From: Tiliqua scincoides
Lineage: Eukaryota > Chordata > Lepidosauria > Squamata > Scincidae
Length of the DNA stretch: 64,000 nucleotides
Direction of reading: 5' to 3'
Assembly (NCBI RefSeq): GCF_035046505.1
Contig: NC_089827.1
Location: 64,168,856 to 64,232,855 of the forward strand
The notes under the pieces: model-generated
What the model was told of the DNA's origin: nothing
The model's input: the letters and a program-made list of their open reading frames with translations, nothing else
The model's database searches: none
Shown: in pieces, positions 46,601 through 56,189 of the stretch
Layout: every line of letters begins with the position of its first letter
Position numbering within the stretch: position 1 is the stretch's first letter
Translations under genes and position numbers: made by a program

Positions 46601-49600
46601 CTTGGGGATAAGCTTGGAATTTTATATATGAAAAACCATGTGCTCTACCACTAAGTGAAATTAATAGTAAGCTGTTGTATAAGAAATACATATTTTTACA
46701 AACAGAAATATTTTCTACCTAATGATATCAGGTAATGAAAGTAAACACGAGTTCAAATTACTTTGCAGTCAGAGCCCCATTTGATCATGTTTGCTCTCTT
46801 GGAAATTTGAATGTGTGTTGGTGGCTGAACTCCCACCTTGGACAGGCAGGCAGCAAGGTGTTGTGTTCAGAAGAACAAGGAGGAAATGTGCAAATTATGG
46901 TTCAACTGTTCATACTATCTCTAGCAGAGGGTCACTACTTGACTCATGTCTCAGTGGATAAATAGCATTTTTCTTCTAGACTGACATTCTTGACACAGTT
47001 GACTGGAATGCATGGTTCAACACCCCTGGCATGCCACCAGTGAAACCCACGTAAGCATGGGGTTTTTTCTTTTTCTAATAGTGCCCTGTGTTTCTTCCAT
47101 ATTTCAAGGCTAGCTCAAATGCTGGATATGCAATTTCTAAAGACATCTCTAAGAAGTCCCTCTCTTGGCATAACTTCTGTTCACTATGGTGCCTGTGGCA
47201 AGTGTCATGGTAGACATAATAGACAATAAAACTTTTTCAAACCCAGATGATGTGAGGAATGTGAGAGAGGTCTGTCTGTCTTCTGGTAACAGCTGGTCCA
47301 GACTAGACATGGGTGTGGGTTCTCAGCATCTATGCCAGCAGAGTATTGTATGTCTAAATGTTCAGTTGTAAGCAAACCCTGATACTTTTCCCATCTTCAC
47401 TAGGTACGATATGACACTAGCAAATGCTTGCATTGACTTGAGCCAAAGGTGGATCAAAGTGAGTTTGGGGGTTTTATCTATTTGAGTGGTGGTCTCAGTC
47501 AGGAAAAAGAATGCAATAAGCGCATTTCTATGAGAATGTTGCATTTAAGAACATAAGAACAGCCCCACTGGATCAGGCCATAGGCCCATCTAGTCCAACT
47601 TCCTGTATCACACAGCGGCCCTACCAAATGCCCCAGGGAGCACACCTGATAACAAGAGAACTGCATCCTGGTGCCCTCCCTTGCATCTGACATAGCCCAT
47701 TTCTAAAATCAGGAGGTTGCACATACACATCATGGCTTGTGACCCGTAATGGATTTTTCCTCCAGAAGCTTATCCAATCCCCTTTTAAAGGCATCCAGGT
47801 CAGATGCCGTCACCACATCCTGCGGCAAGGAGTTCCACAGACCAACCACACGCTGAGTAAAGAAATATTTTCTTTTGTCTGTTCTAACTCTCCCAACGCT
47901 CAATTTTAGTGGATGTCCCCTGGTTCTGGTGTTATGTGAGAGTGTAAAGAGCATCTCTCTATCCACTTTATCCTTCCCATGCTTCAGTTTTTCTTGATGG
48001 CTGTTCACTTATTAAGTGTGCACAGCTCTGTGCAGTTCAGGTCTGTATCTTCTCATCTGAAGCCAGGAGTGGATGGTGCAGAGGCCAGGAAGGTGAACCT
48101 CTACAAATTTGGGTACTTCTGAATTAATACCCAATTCTGGTTCAGAATTCTAATTTTCAAAAAGATGCGGAAATAGGTTGAATCAGTTAATAAATGTTTC
48201 TGGAGAGGGAACATGCTGCATGTGTGCACAGTGAATGCCTGTGTGTGTCTGCACACAAAAATCACTTCCTCTCCTAGAAGATAAGAGGAAGCCCTTGAGT
48301 GTGTAGCCCTCTGGATCATGAGCTCATTTTCTGCAACTTAATATTTAAATGCATTGAAACCTAACTGCTGCTGTTTGGAAACAAGGTCTGAATTATGCCT
48401 GCTTCTCTGGAATTTCTTTTAACATCCTTCTAATTGTGCTTGTTTTTAGGCCACTGAAAATGATCTTGGCTCCTTCAACTCAGCTGATCTAAAAGACTTC
48501 TCTTCCCACCAGGTTATTGAGTTCCTTGCATTACTGTTGCTGGCGGTAAGTGGAGACCGAGGAGAGGTTTTTACCTCAACAAACCTATTTCATAAGCCAG
48601 CAGAACACATTGTGGATAATCTCACAAATCAATTGGGCCCAGTCCAATTCAACTTTCCAGGGTTGATGCAACCCCAAGAAGTTCCCTAGCCTAGAGGAGG
48701 CATCCATGATTGGCCCTGCCTCAGGATGCAGCACCTGCCCCATTGGCATGGCTGCCTGAGTACTGGAAAGTTGGATAGGATTGGCCTGTTGCTCTGCTTT
48801 AAGGCTTTGCATTGAAATGCAAAGCTCTTCCTTGCATGTTGACCTAGCTTGGCTCAGCAGCAAAATGTGACTTTCTTTTATTTTAGCAGGTATGTATTCT
48901 AAGGCACTCTGAATGGTAACCGAAGGGCTGCAATAACGACCACCTTTTATTCATTGCCGCTCTTGCAATTTGTAGAGTAAAGGTTAGAAAACCAGAGGTT
49001 TCTCGATCCTTAGGAGTTTACTTTCTCTCTCAGAGCAAGGGTGTGTTTAGATCTTTCTGCCTTAGAAAATAAGTGGTGAGATGTTAAGTTCTACAGACTT
49101 GTATGGATAGCTGTGTTCATAGAGTGTTGCCAGATGTGGTGCTGTGTTGATGTTCTGTTAGGTTGCTGTTCGGATGCAGCATAATTGCAAGGCCCTATGC
49201 TTTGGGCAACAGAGTGAGTGCCATTTCCCTGCTTCCATCTCACACCTCTGTGTAACTTCAGAACTAAGTGGTCTTGTGGTGTGGTTGCTTCAGTTGTGAT
49301 GCCCTAAGGTCAGCACAATTTATGTAGGATTGAAGTGTCACTGTCCTGATGTTTCTCCTTTCCCTTCTGATCCTGTCCTGATCCCTTCTTCTCTCCCCCC
49401 ATTCTGTTTAATTTTAGGATCCTCTTCCAGTGAGCCATGTAAGAAAGATGCGGGAAGCTTACAACTTCAATGCTTTTAACAATTCTGAAATTAGATTCAG
49501 GTTCGTAAAATTTGGAAACATAGTACTGGAACGTCAGTTAGTGAAACAGACAGTATAACTACGTTGCAATTTTTATTAAATGCATAGCTGAATCTTCCAT

Positions 49601-51591
49601 TATATAGGAATAGTAAGAAGTATATTGTATTGAGCAACAATCGTTTTCAGGGAAGTGTGTTTGTGTTTATTTCTGGGACAGTTGGACAAGAATGAAAGTT
49701 GATACCTAATGCAGACTACAGCATGTAATCTGTAGCATCCTAAAAATGTTTGCAGAGGATGTGATTCAGTTTTGACATTTTGAAAATGCCTGGAAAGTGT
49801 CTACATGAAACTACTGAGCAGTATTTGAGGGGAGGATGAAAGTTTGTCACATGCAAGAGGTACAGGTGCTTCCTGGATCTTGCTTCCTCAGGCCACCTGT
49901 TCCCTAGTTCCATACCTTGTCTTGTGTTCCACTCTCATTCTTGCCAAACAAATCCAAATATATTGAATTCTTGGGTGTCGGAAACCGAATAAATTGCTCT
50001 ACAGATATAGAAAGTAAGCAAATTAATTTGCATGGTCTCATCAAAGATTTGGAGACTGCATGTTGCAGACCTTAGATTATTTTATTATGGATTCAGATTG
50101 CATGTAACCAAAGGCCAGTTATGCTTTTCAGATGGCTGCGCCTCTGTCTTCAAGCCGAGTGGGAAGATGCCATTCCTCTGGCTCTGCAGATGGCTACGAA
50201 GCAAGGCAGGCTGAAATTTACTCGTCCCTTGTTTAAGTAAGACAAATATTCAATATATGACTGCATGTTTTTCTTAAACAGGCAAGAATGGTCCAGCACT
50301 GGTTTTTCTCCATACCTTAATTCTAAATATATGCACAGTTGGTATTTAATCCAATATTTCTCCAAATAATCAGAAATTACATTGCTGTTGGTTAAAAAGA
50401 AAAAAAATCACTGCCAAAGCATTAATGAAATAATACATTTCTCAGATTTTTTTCCAACATGAAATTTGTGGGCACTTCAACTTTTCTAGCCCTTAATGGG
50501 TCAAGATATAAAGTTGAAGAGGATACCAGTGGACTTATCCTAATGATTCTTTTGTGTTAAGCAGAATGTCTGGATTGTAATTTATTTACTTATTCTTATT
50601 TTAATCTTCCTCTGTTTTTTCTTTATCTAAAAATGCAGATGCTCAGGATGCCACATTTCTGCTCAGGATATACCAAAACAGCTAGGGCAGTTCTTCCTGG
50701 AAAATACACTGTACTGCTTTTGAACCGTTCACCCCCTAGTTTGGAATTTAGTATCAAAACAGGACTGTGCATGCTTCAGCAAATCCAGAAATCTGGGTCA
50801 GAAAGTACTGTGCAGAAAATGTGGCATCTTGAACATTCACCCTTTTAGGCTGCAATCCTAACCAATTTTCTAGCACTGACATAAGGGCAAAGCAACTCCG
50901 AGATAAGGAAACAAACATTGCCTTGCCTTGAGGAGGCCTCCATGACTGCCCCCCAACTGCAGGATGCAGCACATGCCCCACTGGCACAGCTATGCCAGTG
51001 CTGGAAGGTTGGTTAGGATTGCACCCTTAGATAAGCAAGTGCCTGTTCCTCGTTCTCTAGGTTGGAAATGCGTAGCTTGTGGTTGTCAAACGTCTCAAGT
51101 GTTGGTGCTGGGAAGGACCTCAGATCTATTGTGAAGTGCAAGCGACTTGCATTAAAGGCACCTTATCCCGCTGCCATTGCTACCATTCTTTCTTTGTCCC
51201 TGTTGACCACCAGCCTCGCTCTCTTCCCTTCCACCATTTATTGTTAAGTTAATCTTTTCTCAGAAATTCAAATCCTTGGAATATCTGAATAAATGCTATA
51301 CTAGAGAATTATTTCACATTCCATACTTTAATCTGACTGCAGTTATGTTGGTGAATAAACGTACTGCTCTGAGTATTGTAGTAGGAAACATAGCATCTTA
51401 GTACTGAACTGAAAACTGCAAACCCGTGTCTTTATTTAACGTATTATGGCATTTATTGCAGGGACCTCTATAAATTTGAAAAGTCCCGTGATCAAGCAGT
51501 CGCTGCTTTTCATCAGCATCAAGCCAGTATGCACCCGGTGACGGCGATGTTGGTAGCCAAAGACCTGGGAATAGGTGGACAAACAGCTTAA
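34479..51591 (+). CDS. LTA4H: Leukotriene A4 hydrolase, complete, 19 coding exons
   Basis: Bifunctional cytosolic zinc metalloenzyme of peptidase family M1. It hydrolyses leukotriene A4 to leukotriene B4 and has tripeptide aminopeptidase activity. Exons joined at GT-AG sites: 34479-34631, 38164-38294, 39201-39321, 40381-40449, 41952-42056, 42226-42278, 44224-44296, 44510-44650, 44874-44897, 45148-45218, 45316-45427, 46098-46242, 46329-46432, 46980-47050, 47404-47458, 48450-48545, 49418-49500, 50132-50236, 51462-51591. These total 1842 bp, or 613 residues; human has 611 residues and also 19 exons. Visible motifs are GGMEN (267-271), HEISH zinc site (294-298), third ligand E317, D374, Y377, Y382, and R562/K564 (human R564/K566). 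Relative to human the N terminus is two residues shorter and the C terminus four longer. The start ATG has a strong Kozak context (gagccATGgcc). No break in frame was seen, so it should be functional. Confidence 0.97.
34704..35440. repeat. 93-bp palindromic repeat array in LTA4H intron 1
   Basis: About seven monomers. In the centre, gagtaag (gaggaag in one) falls at 34820, 34913, 35006 and 35099, exactly 93 bp apart, all in one orientation. On the left (34704-34785) and right (35165-35250, 35350-35440) the monomers are reversed, reading tctactcagaagtaagtcc. Each monomer carries an inverted core AGTAAGCCCCATTG / CAATGGGACTTACT. Confidence 0.92.
35742..36137. mobile_element. hAT non-autonomous element in LTA4H intron 1
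   Basis: tggtgtttttcaacctttgg and aaaaaggttgaagattgctg are inverted ends. Flanks gtctaggg and gtttagtg match at six of eight bases, so it is older than the exact-TSD copies. Confidence 0.65.
36148..36321. repeat. Foldback element with about 74-bp arms
   Basis: Left arm 36148-36222 (ccagatacctaatgggacag ... gtcagatgcagct) and right arm 36243-36321 (agctgcatctgttaaaattc ... tagcacctgggt) are imperfect reverse complements around a loop of about 20 bp. The core gacagagtgcctataccttt is exact in both arms. Lies in LTA4H intron 1. Confidence 0.88.
38164..38294 (+). CDS. LTA4H: LTA4H coding exon 2 (residues 52-95)
   Basis: Follows acceptor tctgcag and reads [20 protein letters not shown], then [11 protein letters not shown], nearly the human sequence. 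It ends two bases into the codon for K95 at donor gtatgt. N-terminal beta domain. Confidence 0.96.
39201..39321 (+). CDS. LTA4H: LTA4H coding exon 3 (residues 95-135)
   Basis: Acceptor atttgcag; donor gtgagt. It encodes [18 protein letters not shown] and FLFSQCQ, the N-terminal domain segment leading to the substrate-pocket glutamines. Phase 0 at its end. Confidence 0.96.
40381..40449 (+). CDS. LTA4H: LTA4H coding exon 4 (residues 136-158)
   Basis: A 69-bp exon after a long pyrimidine tract (ttttttttccag). It encodes [20 protein letters not shown], where human has [20 protein letters not shown]. Donor gtagat is a weaker match to consensus but keeps frame. Confidence 0.95.
40806..40900. repeat. 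AGTAAG palindromic repeat, single copy
   Basis: ctattcagcagtaagtcccactgtgttcag... in LTA4H intron 4. Confidence 0.75.
41952..42056 (+). CDS. LTA4H: LTA4H coding exon 5 (residues 159-193)
   Basis: Acceptor ctgattag, donor gtaagc. It encodes [16 protein letters not shown] and [16 protein letters not shown], closely matching human [16 protein letters not shown] and PDPEDPSRKIYKFIQK. End of the N-terminal domain. Confidence 0.96.
42226..42278 (+). CDS. LTA4H: LTA4H coding exon 6 (residues 194-211)
   Basis: A 53-bp exon coding [17 protein letters not shown] plus two bases of R211. Human reads [17 protein letters not shown]. Acceptor gggttag, donor gtgagt. It forms the junction between the N-terminal and catalytic domains. 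Confidence 0.95.
42385..42540 (-). mobile_element. MIR/CORE-like SINE, decayed
   Basis: cctcacaacatccctgtgaa gttaggttgagagag is the reverse complement of the ctcagcctaacctacctcac agggttgttgtgagg core seen at 58770-58815. In LTA4H intron 6. Confidence 0.5.
42924..43266 (+). mobile_element. hAT non-autonomous element, 341-bp family, in LTA4H intron 6
   Basis: 343 bp, cagtgtttctgtagattgtg to atgtgtgagaaccactg. Exact 8-bp duplication ctctaggc (42916-42923, 43267-43274). Confidence 0.94.
43585..43966. mobile_element. hAT non-autonomous element in LTA4H intron 6
   Basis: 382 bp; left end cagtggttcccaaactggtg, right end ttcgggaatcgttg. Exact 8-bp duplication aattaaaa (43577-43584, 43967-43974). 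GC-rich interior. Confidence 0.9.
44028..44092. repeat. AGTAAG-type palindromic repeat, single decayed copy
   Basis: aggaatgagtcctattgaat acagtagggcttacttcc in LTA4H intron 6. Confidence 0.6.
44224..44296 (+). CDS. LTA4H: LTA4H coding exon 7 (residues 211-235)
   Basis: Acceptor gttcttcag; donor gttggt. It encodes [20 protein letters not shown], the start of the thermolysin-like catalytic domain (human [20 protein letters not shown]). Confidence 0.95.
44510..44650 (+). CDS. LTA4H: LTA4H coding exon 8 with GGMEN motif (residues 236-282)
   Basis: Holds the M1-family exopeptidase motif G-G-M-E-N at 267-271 within [20 protein letters not shown], identical to human over this stretch. E270 (human E271 or E272 depending on Met counting) is needed for both activities. 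Y266 lies beside it. Confidence 0.97.
44874..44897 (+). CDS. LTA4H: LTA4H coding exon 9, 24-bp microexon (residues 283-290)
   Basis: Only eight codons, AGDRSLSS (human AGDKSLSN), between acceptor ttgtag and donor gtaagt. Phase 0 on both sides, so skipping it would keep frame but remove the residues just before the zinc-site helix. Confidence 0.94.
45148..45218 (+). CDS. LTA4H: LTA4H coding exon 10 with zinc-binding HEISH (residues 291-314)
   Basis: Encodes [21 protein letters not shown]294 and H298 are zinc ligands and E295 is the general base (human H296, H300, E297). Donor gtaggt splits the codon for W314. Confidence 0.97.
45316..45427 (+). CDS. LTA4H: LTA4H coding exon 11 with third zinc ligand (residues 314-351)
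   Basis: Encodes [21 protein letters not shown]317 is the third zinc ligand, completing HEXXH-X18-E across the exon 10/11 splice. Donor gtaagt. Confidence 0.97.
45822..45887. repeat. AGTAAG palindromic repeat, single copy
   Basis: tgcaatcctgtgctcattta cctaggagtaagtctc in LTA4H intron 11. Confidence 0.65.
46098..46242 (+). CDS. LTA4H: LTA4H coding exon 12 with catalytic tyrosines (residues 352-400)
   Basis: Contains [21 protein letters not shown]374 (epoxide-hydrolase activity), Y377 and Y382 (human D376, Y379, Y384; Y379 is the suicide-inactivation site). Acceptor tttctag, donor gtgact. Confidence 0.96.
46329..46432 (+). CDS. LTA4H: LTA4H coding exon 13 (residues 400-434)
   Basis: Encodes [20 protein letters not shown] and [13 protein letters not shown]. 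Donor gttgag is a less usual +3/+4 context but keeps phase 0 and matches the human boundary. Start of the C-terminal part of the enzyme. Confidence 0.93.
46495..46660 (-). mobile_element. tRNA-derived SINE, decayed copy in LTA4H intron 13
   Basis: gaagtcagatcaacgatcct ... catgtgctctaccactaag; the right end is the reversed A-box region of the SINE family at 4183. Confidence 0.6.
46980..47050 (+). CDS. LTA4H: LTA4H coding exon 14 (residues 435-458)
   Basis: Encodes [20 protein letters not shown] and VKP, aligned without gaps to human VDVLNQVDWNAWLYSPGLPP. Acceptor ttcttctag, donor gtaagc. This is the linker into the helical C-terminal domain. Confidence 0.95.
47404..47458 (+). CDS. LTA4H: LTA4H coding exon 15 (residues 458-476)
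   Basis: A 55-bp exon encoding [18 protein letters not shown] (human YDMTLTNACIALSQRWIT). Donor gtgagt. A CR1 fragment sits 88 bp downstream in the intron. Confidence 0.95.
47546..47983 (-). mobile_element. CR1 LINE 3' fragment in LTA4H intron 15
   Basis: Minus strand encodes [34 protein letters not shown] and [11 protein letters not shown], the same segment as 9250-9694, then the CR1 3' end. Open across the remaining coding part but 5'-truncated, with no catalytic RT core. It looks younger than the 8935 copy. Confidence 0.92.
48450..48545 (+). CDS. LTA4H: LTA4H coding exon 16 (residues 477-508)
   Basis: Encodes [20 protein letters not shown] and EFLALLLLA in the helical domain (human DDLNSFNATDLKDLSSHQLN). 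Acceptor tttttag, donor gtaagt. Confidence 0.94.
48635..48787. mobile_element. Harbinger-like MITE in LTA4H intron 16
   Basis: gggcccagtccaattcaact ... gttggataggattggcc with inverted family ends. Confidence 0.65.
49418..49500 (+). CDS. LTA4H: LTA4H coding exon 17 (residues 509-536)
   Basis: Encodes [20 protein letters not shown] and NNSEIRF; human has APLPLGHIKRMQEVYNFNAI. Acceptor attttag, donor gttcgt. Confidence 0.95.
50132..50236 (+). CDS. LTA4H: LTA4H coding exon 18 with carboxylate-binding R562/K564 (residues 536-571)
   Basis: Encodes [20 protein letters not shown] then TRPLF. R562 and K564 correspond to human R564 and K566, which hold the substrate carboxylate. Donor gtaaga splits the K571 codon. 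Confidence 0.96.
   Translation: MAAPLSSSRVGRCHSSGSADGYEARQAEIYSSLV
50848..51026. mobile_element. Harbinger-like MITE in LTA4H intron 18, TTA target duplication
   Basis: 179 bp; ggctgcaatcctaaccaatt at the left and ttggttaggattgcaccc at the right, flanked by TTA on both sides (50845-50847, 51027-51029). Confidence 0.8.
51462..51591 (+). CDS. LTA4H: LTA4H coding exon 19 and stop (residues 571-613)
   Basis: Encodes [14 protein letters not shown], then a tail GIGGQTA and TAA at 51589-51591. Human ends ...GKDLKVD, so this protein is four residues longer at the C terminus. The extension lies in the same open frame, with no splice needed. Confidence 0.95.
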
Positions 51592-51920
51592 CATTTTCAA
51601 GACTTCAAGGATGAACTTCTGTGAACAAACAGCTCTTCTTTTCCCTTGCCTCTCTGCCCCCTTCCCCCCCCCCCAAAAAAAAAAAAATCATGGTAACTTG
51701 CACATTAACTATAACTTGGCTTTCTGTTCTGAATCTCAAATAAGGCTTTTCTAGATTTTCATGCTGGTGTTCTGAAACTTCCCTTTTATGCCTCATATAA
51801 AATTCTGCAGATCTGGACAAACTATATTTTGTCATAATTTTCCACTGCACAAGTTGTATTGACACTATTTTGCTACCTGTAATGCTTTATTTGAAGGAAT
51901 AAATCTTTTGATAAGTCATC
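51592..51920 (+). other. LTA4H: LTA4H 3' untranslated region
   Basis: Sequence after the stop codon up to just past the AATAAA at 51898. It contains a C-run followed by an A-run (about 51664-51687). The end is inferred from the polyadenylation signal. Confidence 0.75.
51898..51903 (+). promoter_or_regulatory. LTA4H: Polyadenylation signal AATAAA for LTA4H
   Basis: First canonical AATAAA after the LTA4H stop, 307 bp downstream, followed by T-rich sequence. An upstream AATAAG near 51738 is a weaker alternative. Confidence 0.75.
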
Positions 51921-54295
51921 TTCTCTTTCCATAACTATAACCAAGTACAGTACACACACACACATGCTGTTTCCTAAGGCGCTTGCAGCTTGTCCTGCCT
52001 GCATTCTTAAAAAAAAAAAAAAAAAAATCAAAATAGGACATGCTCATATAGACATCCACATAGAGCTAATTATAAATCTGGAAATGATTGTGACTAGATA
52101 CAGTGTGTTGTCTTCTAATTATGTGTTCCAGAAGAAGTTCCACTGGCGCAAGAGCAATTTTTGCCTATCTCCCCTTCCCACTTCAGCCCCTTGCATGACA
52201 CCCCCCCCCCTTGCCAAATATTTGTGTTTGGAGAAGTCCCTGACATTGAAATGCACAGGAAGCACTGACACTGGGGGTCCTTCCTGTAGATCTTTGCATT
52301 GACAGTATGCTAGTTAAGTTTAAGAACTGGTCACTTTGATCTGGTTTTAAAATACTTAGTTTAAAACACTAAGTTTTAAATACTTTAAACAGTGTAAAAT
52401 ACTAAGCCATGTCAAGCTATGTGGAATGATTTGAGAGAATTTAAGGACAACAGCAGTCTTTCTTGCACACAATTTTTGTTTGTTTAAAAACATTCTAAAC
52501 ATGTTATCTGAATTCAGGCATACTCACAAATGTTAAAATGCCAGGAATTCATAACTGGATTGACTGTTTGGCAATCTAAAGTCTCATGGTTGTGTTGGCT
52601 TTGTTTTCTCATGATGAGCACTGATTTTATGTGGTGTGTCCCCTAATATTGTGCCATTTTTAATACAGTGTGAAGTGTGGTGAAATCTGTTAGGGTATGC
52701 AACTCTTTGTGCAAACAGTCCTTGTGGGTTATTGCCCACACTGCTTGCTGTAGGTGTTGCATACTCTGTCCCACAGGGACTTTAATGCAACAGGCAGAGA
52801 GAGATTAATTATTTTAAAAACTGGATCACTTCAAATACAAAACCGGGAAGGGATTTCTAGTATAGTTCGTTGCTTTAATTAAGGTTTGAAGGGTCTGTTT
52901 CTTTGCAGCTGCGTTTCAGGTCTTAGAAAGCTGGCTACATTTATTGCCACCAGCAAAGAAATGGGGCCTTTGCCACATAATAGACTTTGGAAGGAAAACA
53001 AGGCAAACTTGCATTCTAGCCCCTTGGCCACTAGAGTCACCACAGAAGCTTCTCAGTTCACCAGAATTTCTCAGTTCACATGGTACATTATATCGTAGAA
53101 AAAGATCATAGCTGAGAGAATAACATTTCACTGCTCTGGGATTGGGGGAGAAATAATAAAAAATGTTAAATTTGAATTCCTTGGGTCATCAGCAACATAA
53201 AACTGGAGCATTTTCCCCTTCGGCATTCTCTTCAATCCCTTCTCCAGCAGAAGTAGATGAAGGGCTTGCCTGTATACATAGGTATTTGGTCCTGCTGAGA
53301 AAACAAAGACATTTACTCATTGGTACTAGACTCACTGGATGACTCAATATGGCTCCAGCTTCATAAGCAGCTATTGGTGGAAGGGGGGGGGGAGAGAGAG
53401 AGGGGGGAACAGCCAGCAATTCTTAAAGTTATCTTTGTCCTTTGTCAAGAGAAATGATGTTCTGGCAGGTATGATGGGGACTGCATTCACTTACAAACAG
53501 CTTGTAGTAAAGTCTTCCACATGAGCAACTGCTCTCTGCATGTGCAGTGAGCTAGTTTCAATACTACCTTTCTGGGCTCTGTAGATCTTTTAAGATCGAT
53601 TACAGCCTATCATTAAAAACAATACAATAACCAATTTTTTTTAAGCAAGAGAATGGCATCTCTCATTATCCTAACAAAGCATGTCATTTCAGCAGCAAAA
53701 ACACCCAGAGGAAAATATACAGAGATTAAATTCCGTCCTTGCCTGAAGCGGAAAGAGCCCAATGATCTTTCTGAAACTGAAAATTGAGTCCATTTGATGG
53801 ATTTCCCTGGAAAGGGAATTCCATAATTAACTTTCCTTGAAGGGAAGGGGCACTATTTCTTACATAAAGAGAACTCTGTCTATATGCAAACACAGGAAGC
53901 TGTCACAGCATGAGCGAGGACATGGGTCCATTTAACTCTGCTGCTGATGGGCCAGTTTAGATGAGCCATCCAGAACCAGTCCCTCTTTGTGCAGATGCTC
54001 TTGGGCCGGAAATGAAGAGAGCATAGACTCTCTTGCCCAAAGAGAGGCCAGTACTATAAGGATCATCAAAATTGGCCCTATGTCTGTACTCAAGGCTGGC
54101 CTGCCAATTGACCCCAAAATCCAAGTGCCACTGTTGTCAAGGGTGGCAGATTGTGGCCCATCCCCAGTTTTATAACCAGCACATTTTTTGTACTGTGTGA
54201 GCTCGGTCAGGTGGATTTTAAAGGTTTTTTCCTGCTTTCCCCTGTCACTTCCATTCTGTTTTTCCTACCCCTCCTATCCTGTCCCTGCAGATGAG

Positions 54296-54680
54296 TGTTG
54301 GCAACCTTCAGTCTCGTAAGACTATGGTATCGCACTCTGAAAGGTGGTTCTGGAACAGCGTCTAGTGTGGCTGAAAAGGCAGATTCGGGAGTGATAATCC
54401 CTTCCACACTGGGAGCAAGTGCAGTCTGTCCCTGGTCTGTCTTCCTGGCTATGGGCCTTCCTTCTTTGCCTCTTTGCCTCAGTCTTTTGGCCAAGTGTCT
54501 CTTCAAACTGGGAGAGGCCATGCTGCACAGCCTGCCTCCAAGCGGGCCACTCAGAGGCCAGAGTTTCCCACCTGTTGAGGTCCACTCCTAAGGCCTTCAG
54601 ATCCCTCTTGCAGACGTGCTTGTATCGCAGCTGTGGTCTACCTGTAGGGCGCTTTCCTTGCACGAATTCTCCATAGAGGA
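54296..54680 (-). mobile_element. Non-LTR retrotransposon (LINE) 3' fragment
   Basis: Minus strand encodes an ORF2 C-terminus: GKRPTGRPQLRYKHVCKRDL, then RQAVQHGLSQFEE, and a Cys/His tail CSQCGRDYHSRICLFSHTRR. The 3' end is GATACCATAGTCTTACGAGA, CTGAAGGTTGCCAACA. 5'-truncated. I do not assign the clade with certainty (L2-like is likely). Confidence 0.8.
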
Positions 54681-55129
54681 GAAATGAGACAAAGAAAGGC
54701 ACCTGAGCTGCTGCTCTAGTAACACCAGCTGGACAGCCAGCCCATTTCCTGCCTGTCACTGGGTACTCCTGCAAGAAGCTGGGAAATGCAAATGTAGGAA
54801 AGAACCATAAGAAATATGATGGCTCTGGGGTGCTTGAGAGCCATCAGTGTCTGTTCAATATGCTAGTTCTTGATTGTTCATGGGCAAGGTGAATCTCATC
54901 ATGCACAATGCCCACCTGCTCTCTCCCTGCCCCATATCATCTGCTCCTTGCAAACAGGAGAGGGGAATGAGTGTAGGACAGTGGCACAGATGGATGTTTT
55001 GGTGAAAGGAGCATGGTATGCTGTGCATATCAAAGAAAATTATTTTTAAAAATCAGGCAGAAGTGGAGTGGTGTCAGACCTGGTTTGGCCCCAGGTGCCA
55101 GAGAAGCTGGGGTTGGGTGTGTTTACACT

Positions 55130-55256
55130 GATTGTCAGCAGCTTTCCAGGAACTTGGGTGGGCTTCTTCCAGCCTTACCTGAAGATGTCACAGACTGAAC
55201 CTGGGATTTGTTTCATGCAAACAAATTTACTACCACTGAGTTGTGGCTCTTCCCCT
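55130..55256 (-). mobile_element. tRNA-derived SINE, partial
   Basis: cagcagctttccaggaactt ... gaacctgggatttgtttcat ... tactaccactgagttgtggc carries the reversed B- and A-box regions of the SINE at 4183. Confidence 0.6.
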
Positions 55257-56189
55257 CACTGCTATAGAAAGTTTTAGAAATGAAAAGAAGTCAGGCCTAA
55301 GAATATGGCTATTGCAAGGGTGACACTCATGCAGACATAATCTGAGTGACAGGCCTAAATGAATTTATTGGGACAGTCTCCCACCTCTGACCTTTCTAGC
55401 TGTTCAGACCTTTGTGCCTTTTGGGAGGCCAAAATAGAAGAAACTCAGGTCAGGTAGCACATGAAGCCATCACCAATAATCTGAGAGACTTCTGAGGGTT
55501 TGTTTAGGTCCATGTTAATATTTTTACATTGTAAATATCCTTAAATTGAGTGTGTTGGCAGAAAGGGAGAGAACAAATGCAATAAGTAAATAAATAAATT
55601 AGGGAGAAGTTTTGACACTTGGGTTCTTAAGCTTTCTAACAGCAAGACTCCAGGAATGATGGAGGATAAGAAGTAAATGGGGGGGGGGGAATGCTTGTCC
55701 TAGCTGTTTTTCAATGTTCTGCTGACAAGCAAGTGCGGTAAGCCAAATGCCTAAATGTGCACCGGCAAGACAGATGTGCTGATGTTGACATATACGGTGG
55801 ATGTTAGGGAAGTAACTGAACATGTGATTGAGGTTTCAGGGAGTCTCATTTGTACAGAATGGCGCCAAGAATGTAGAGTCAGAGATTGAGATCTGAGCAA
55901 GACAAATAGTCCAAGTTTTTAAATTTTAGCCATGTGCAGTGGTAAATGTTGACATGAAAGAGCACAAAACATCCCCAACAGCCATGCCTTACTAATACCG
56001 TACATTAAAAGCACATTAAATTGTTTCCTTAGAGTAATTTATTCTCTTGACACTTATTGCTAGGGTTGGGGTTATATTTTTGAATGCTGCTGTTTATAAA
56101 ACAAATGCTCTGCAATCAGGAAGCTAGCACCACAGGGAGTAGGCTTGGGTAGCAAGCCTGTTCCTGATGTACTATTTTTTTTTTTTGCT

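Noticed and set aside
51040-51246. Candidate extra LTA4H exon after ttctctag in intron 18
   Set aside because: It has an acceptor-like start, but no LTA4H homology. Exon 18 to exon 19 joins perfectly without it.
54322-54774. 150-residue minus-strand frame as a host zinc-finger gene
   Set aside because: The GRPQLRYK...CSQCGRDYHSR...HTRR order is the C-terminus of a LINE ORF2, followed by the LINE 3' tail.
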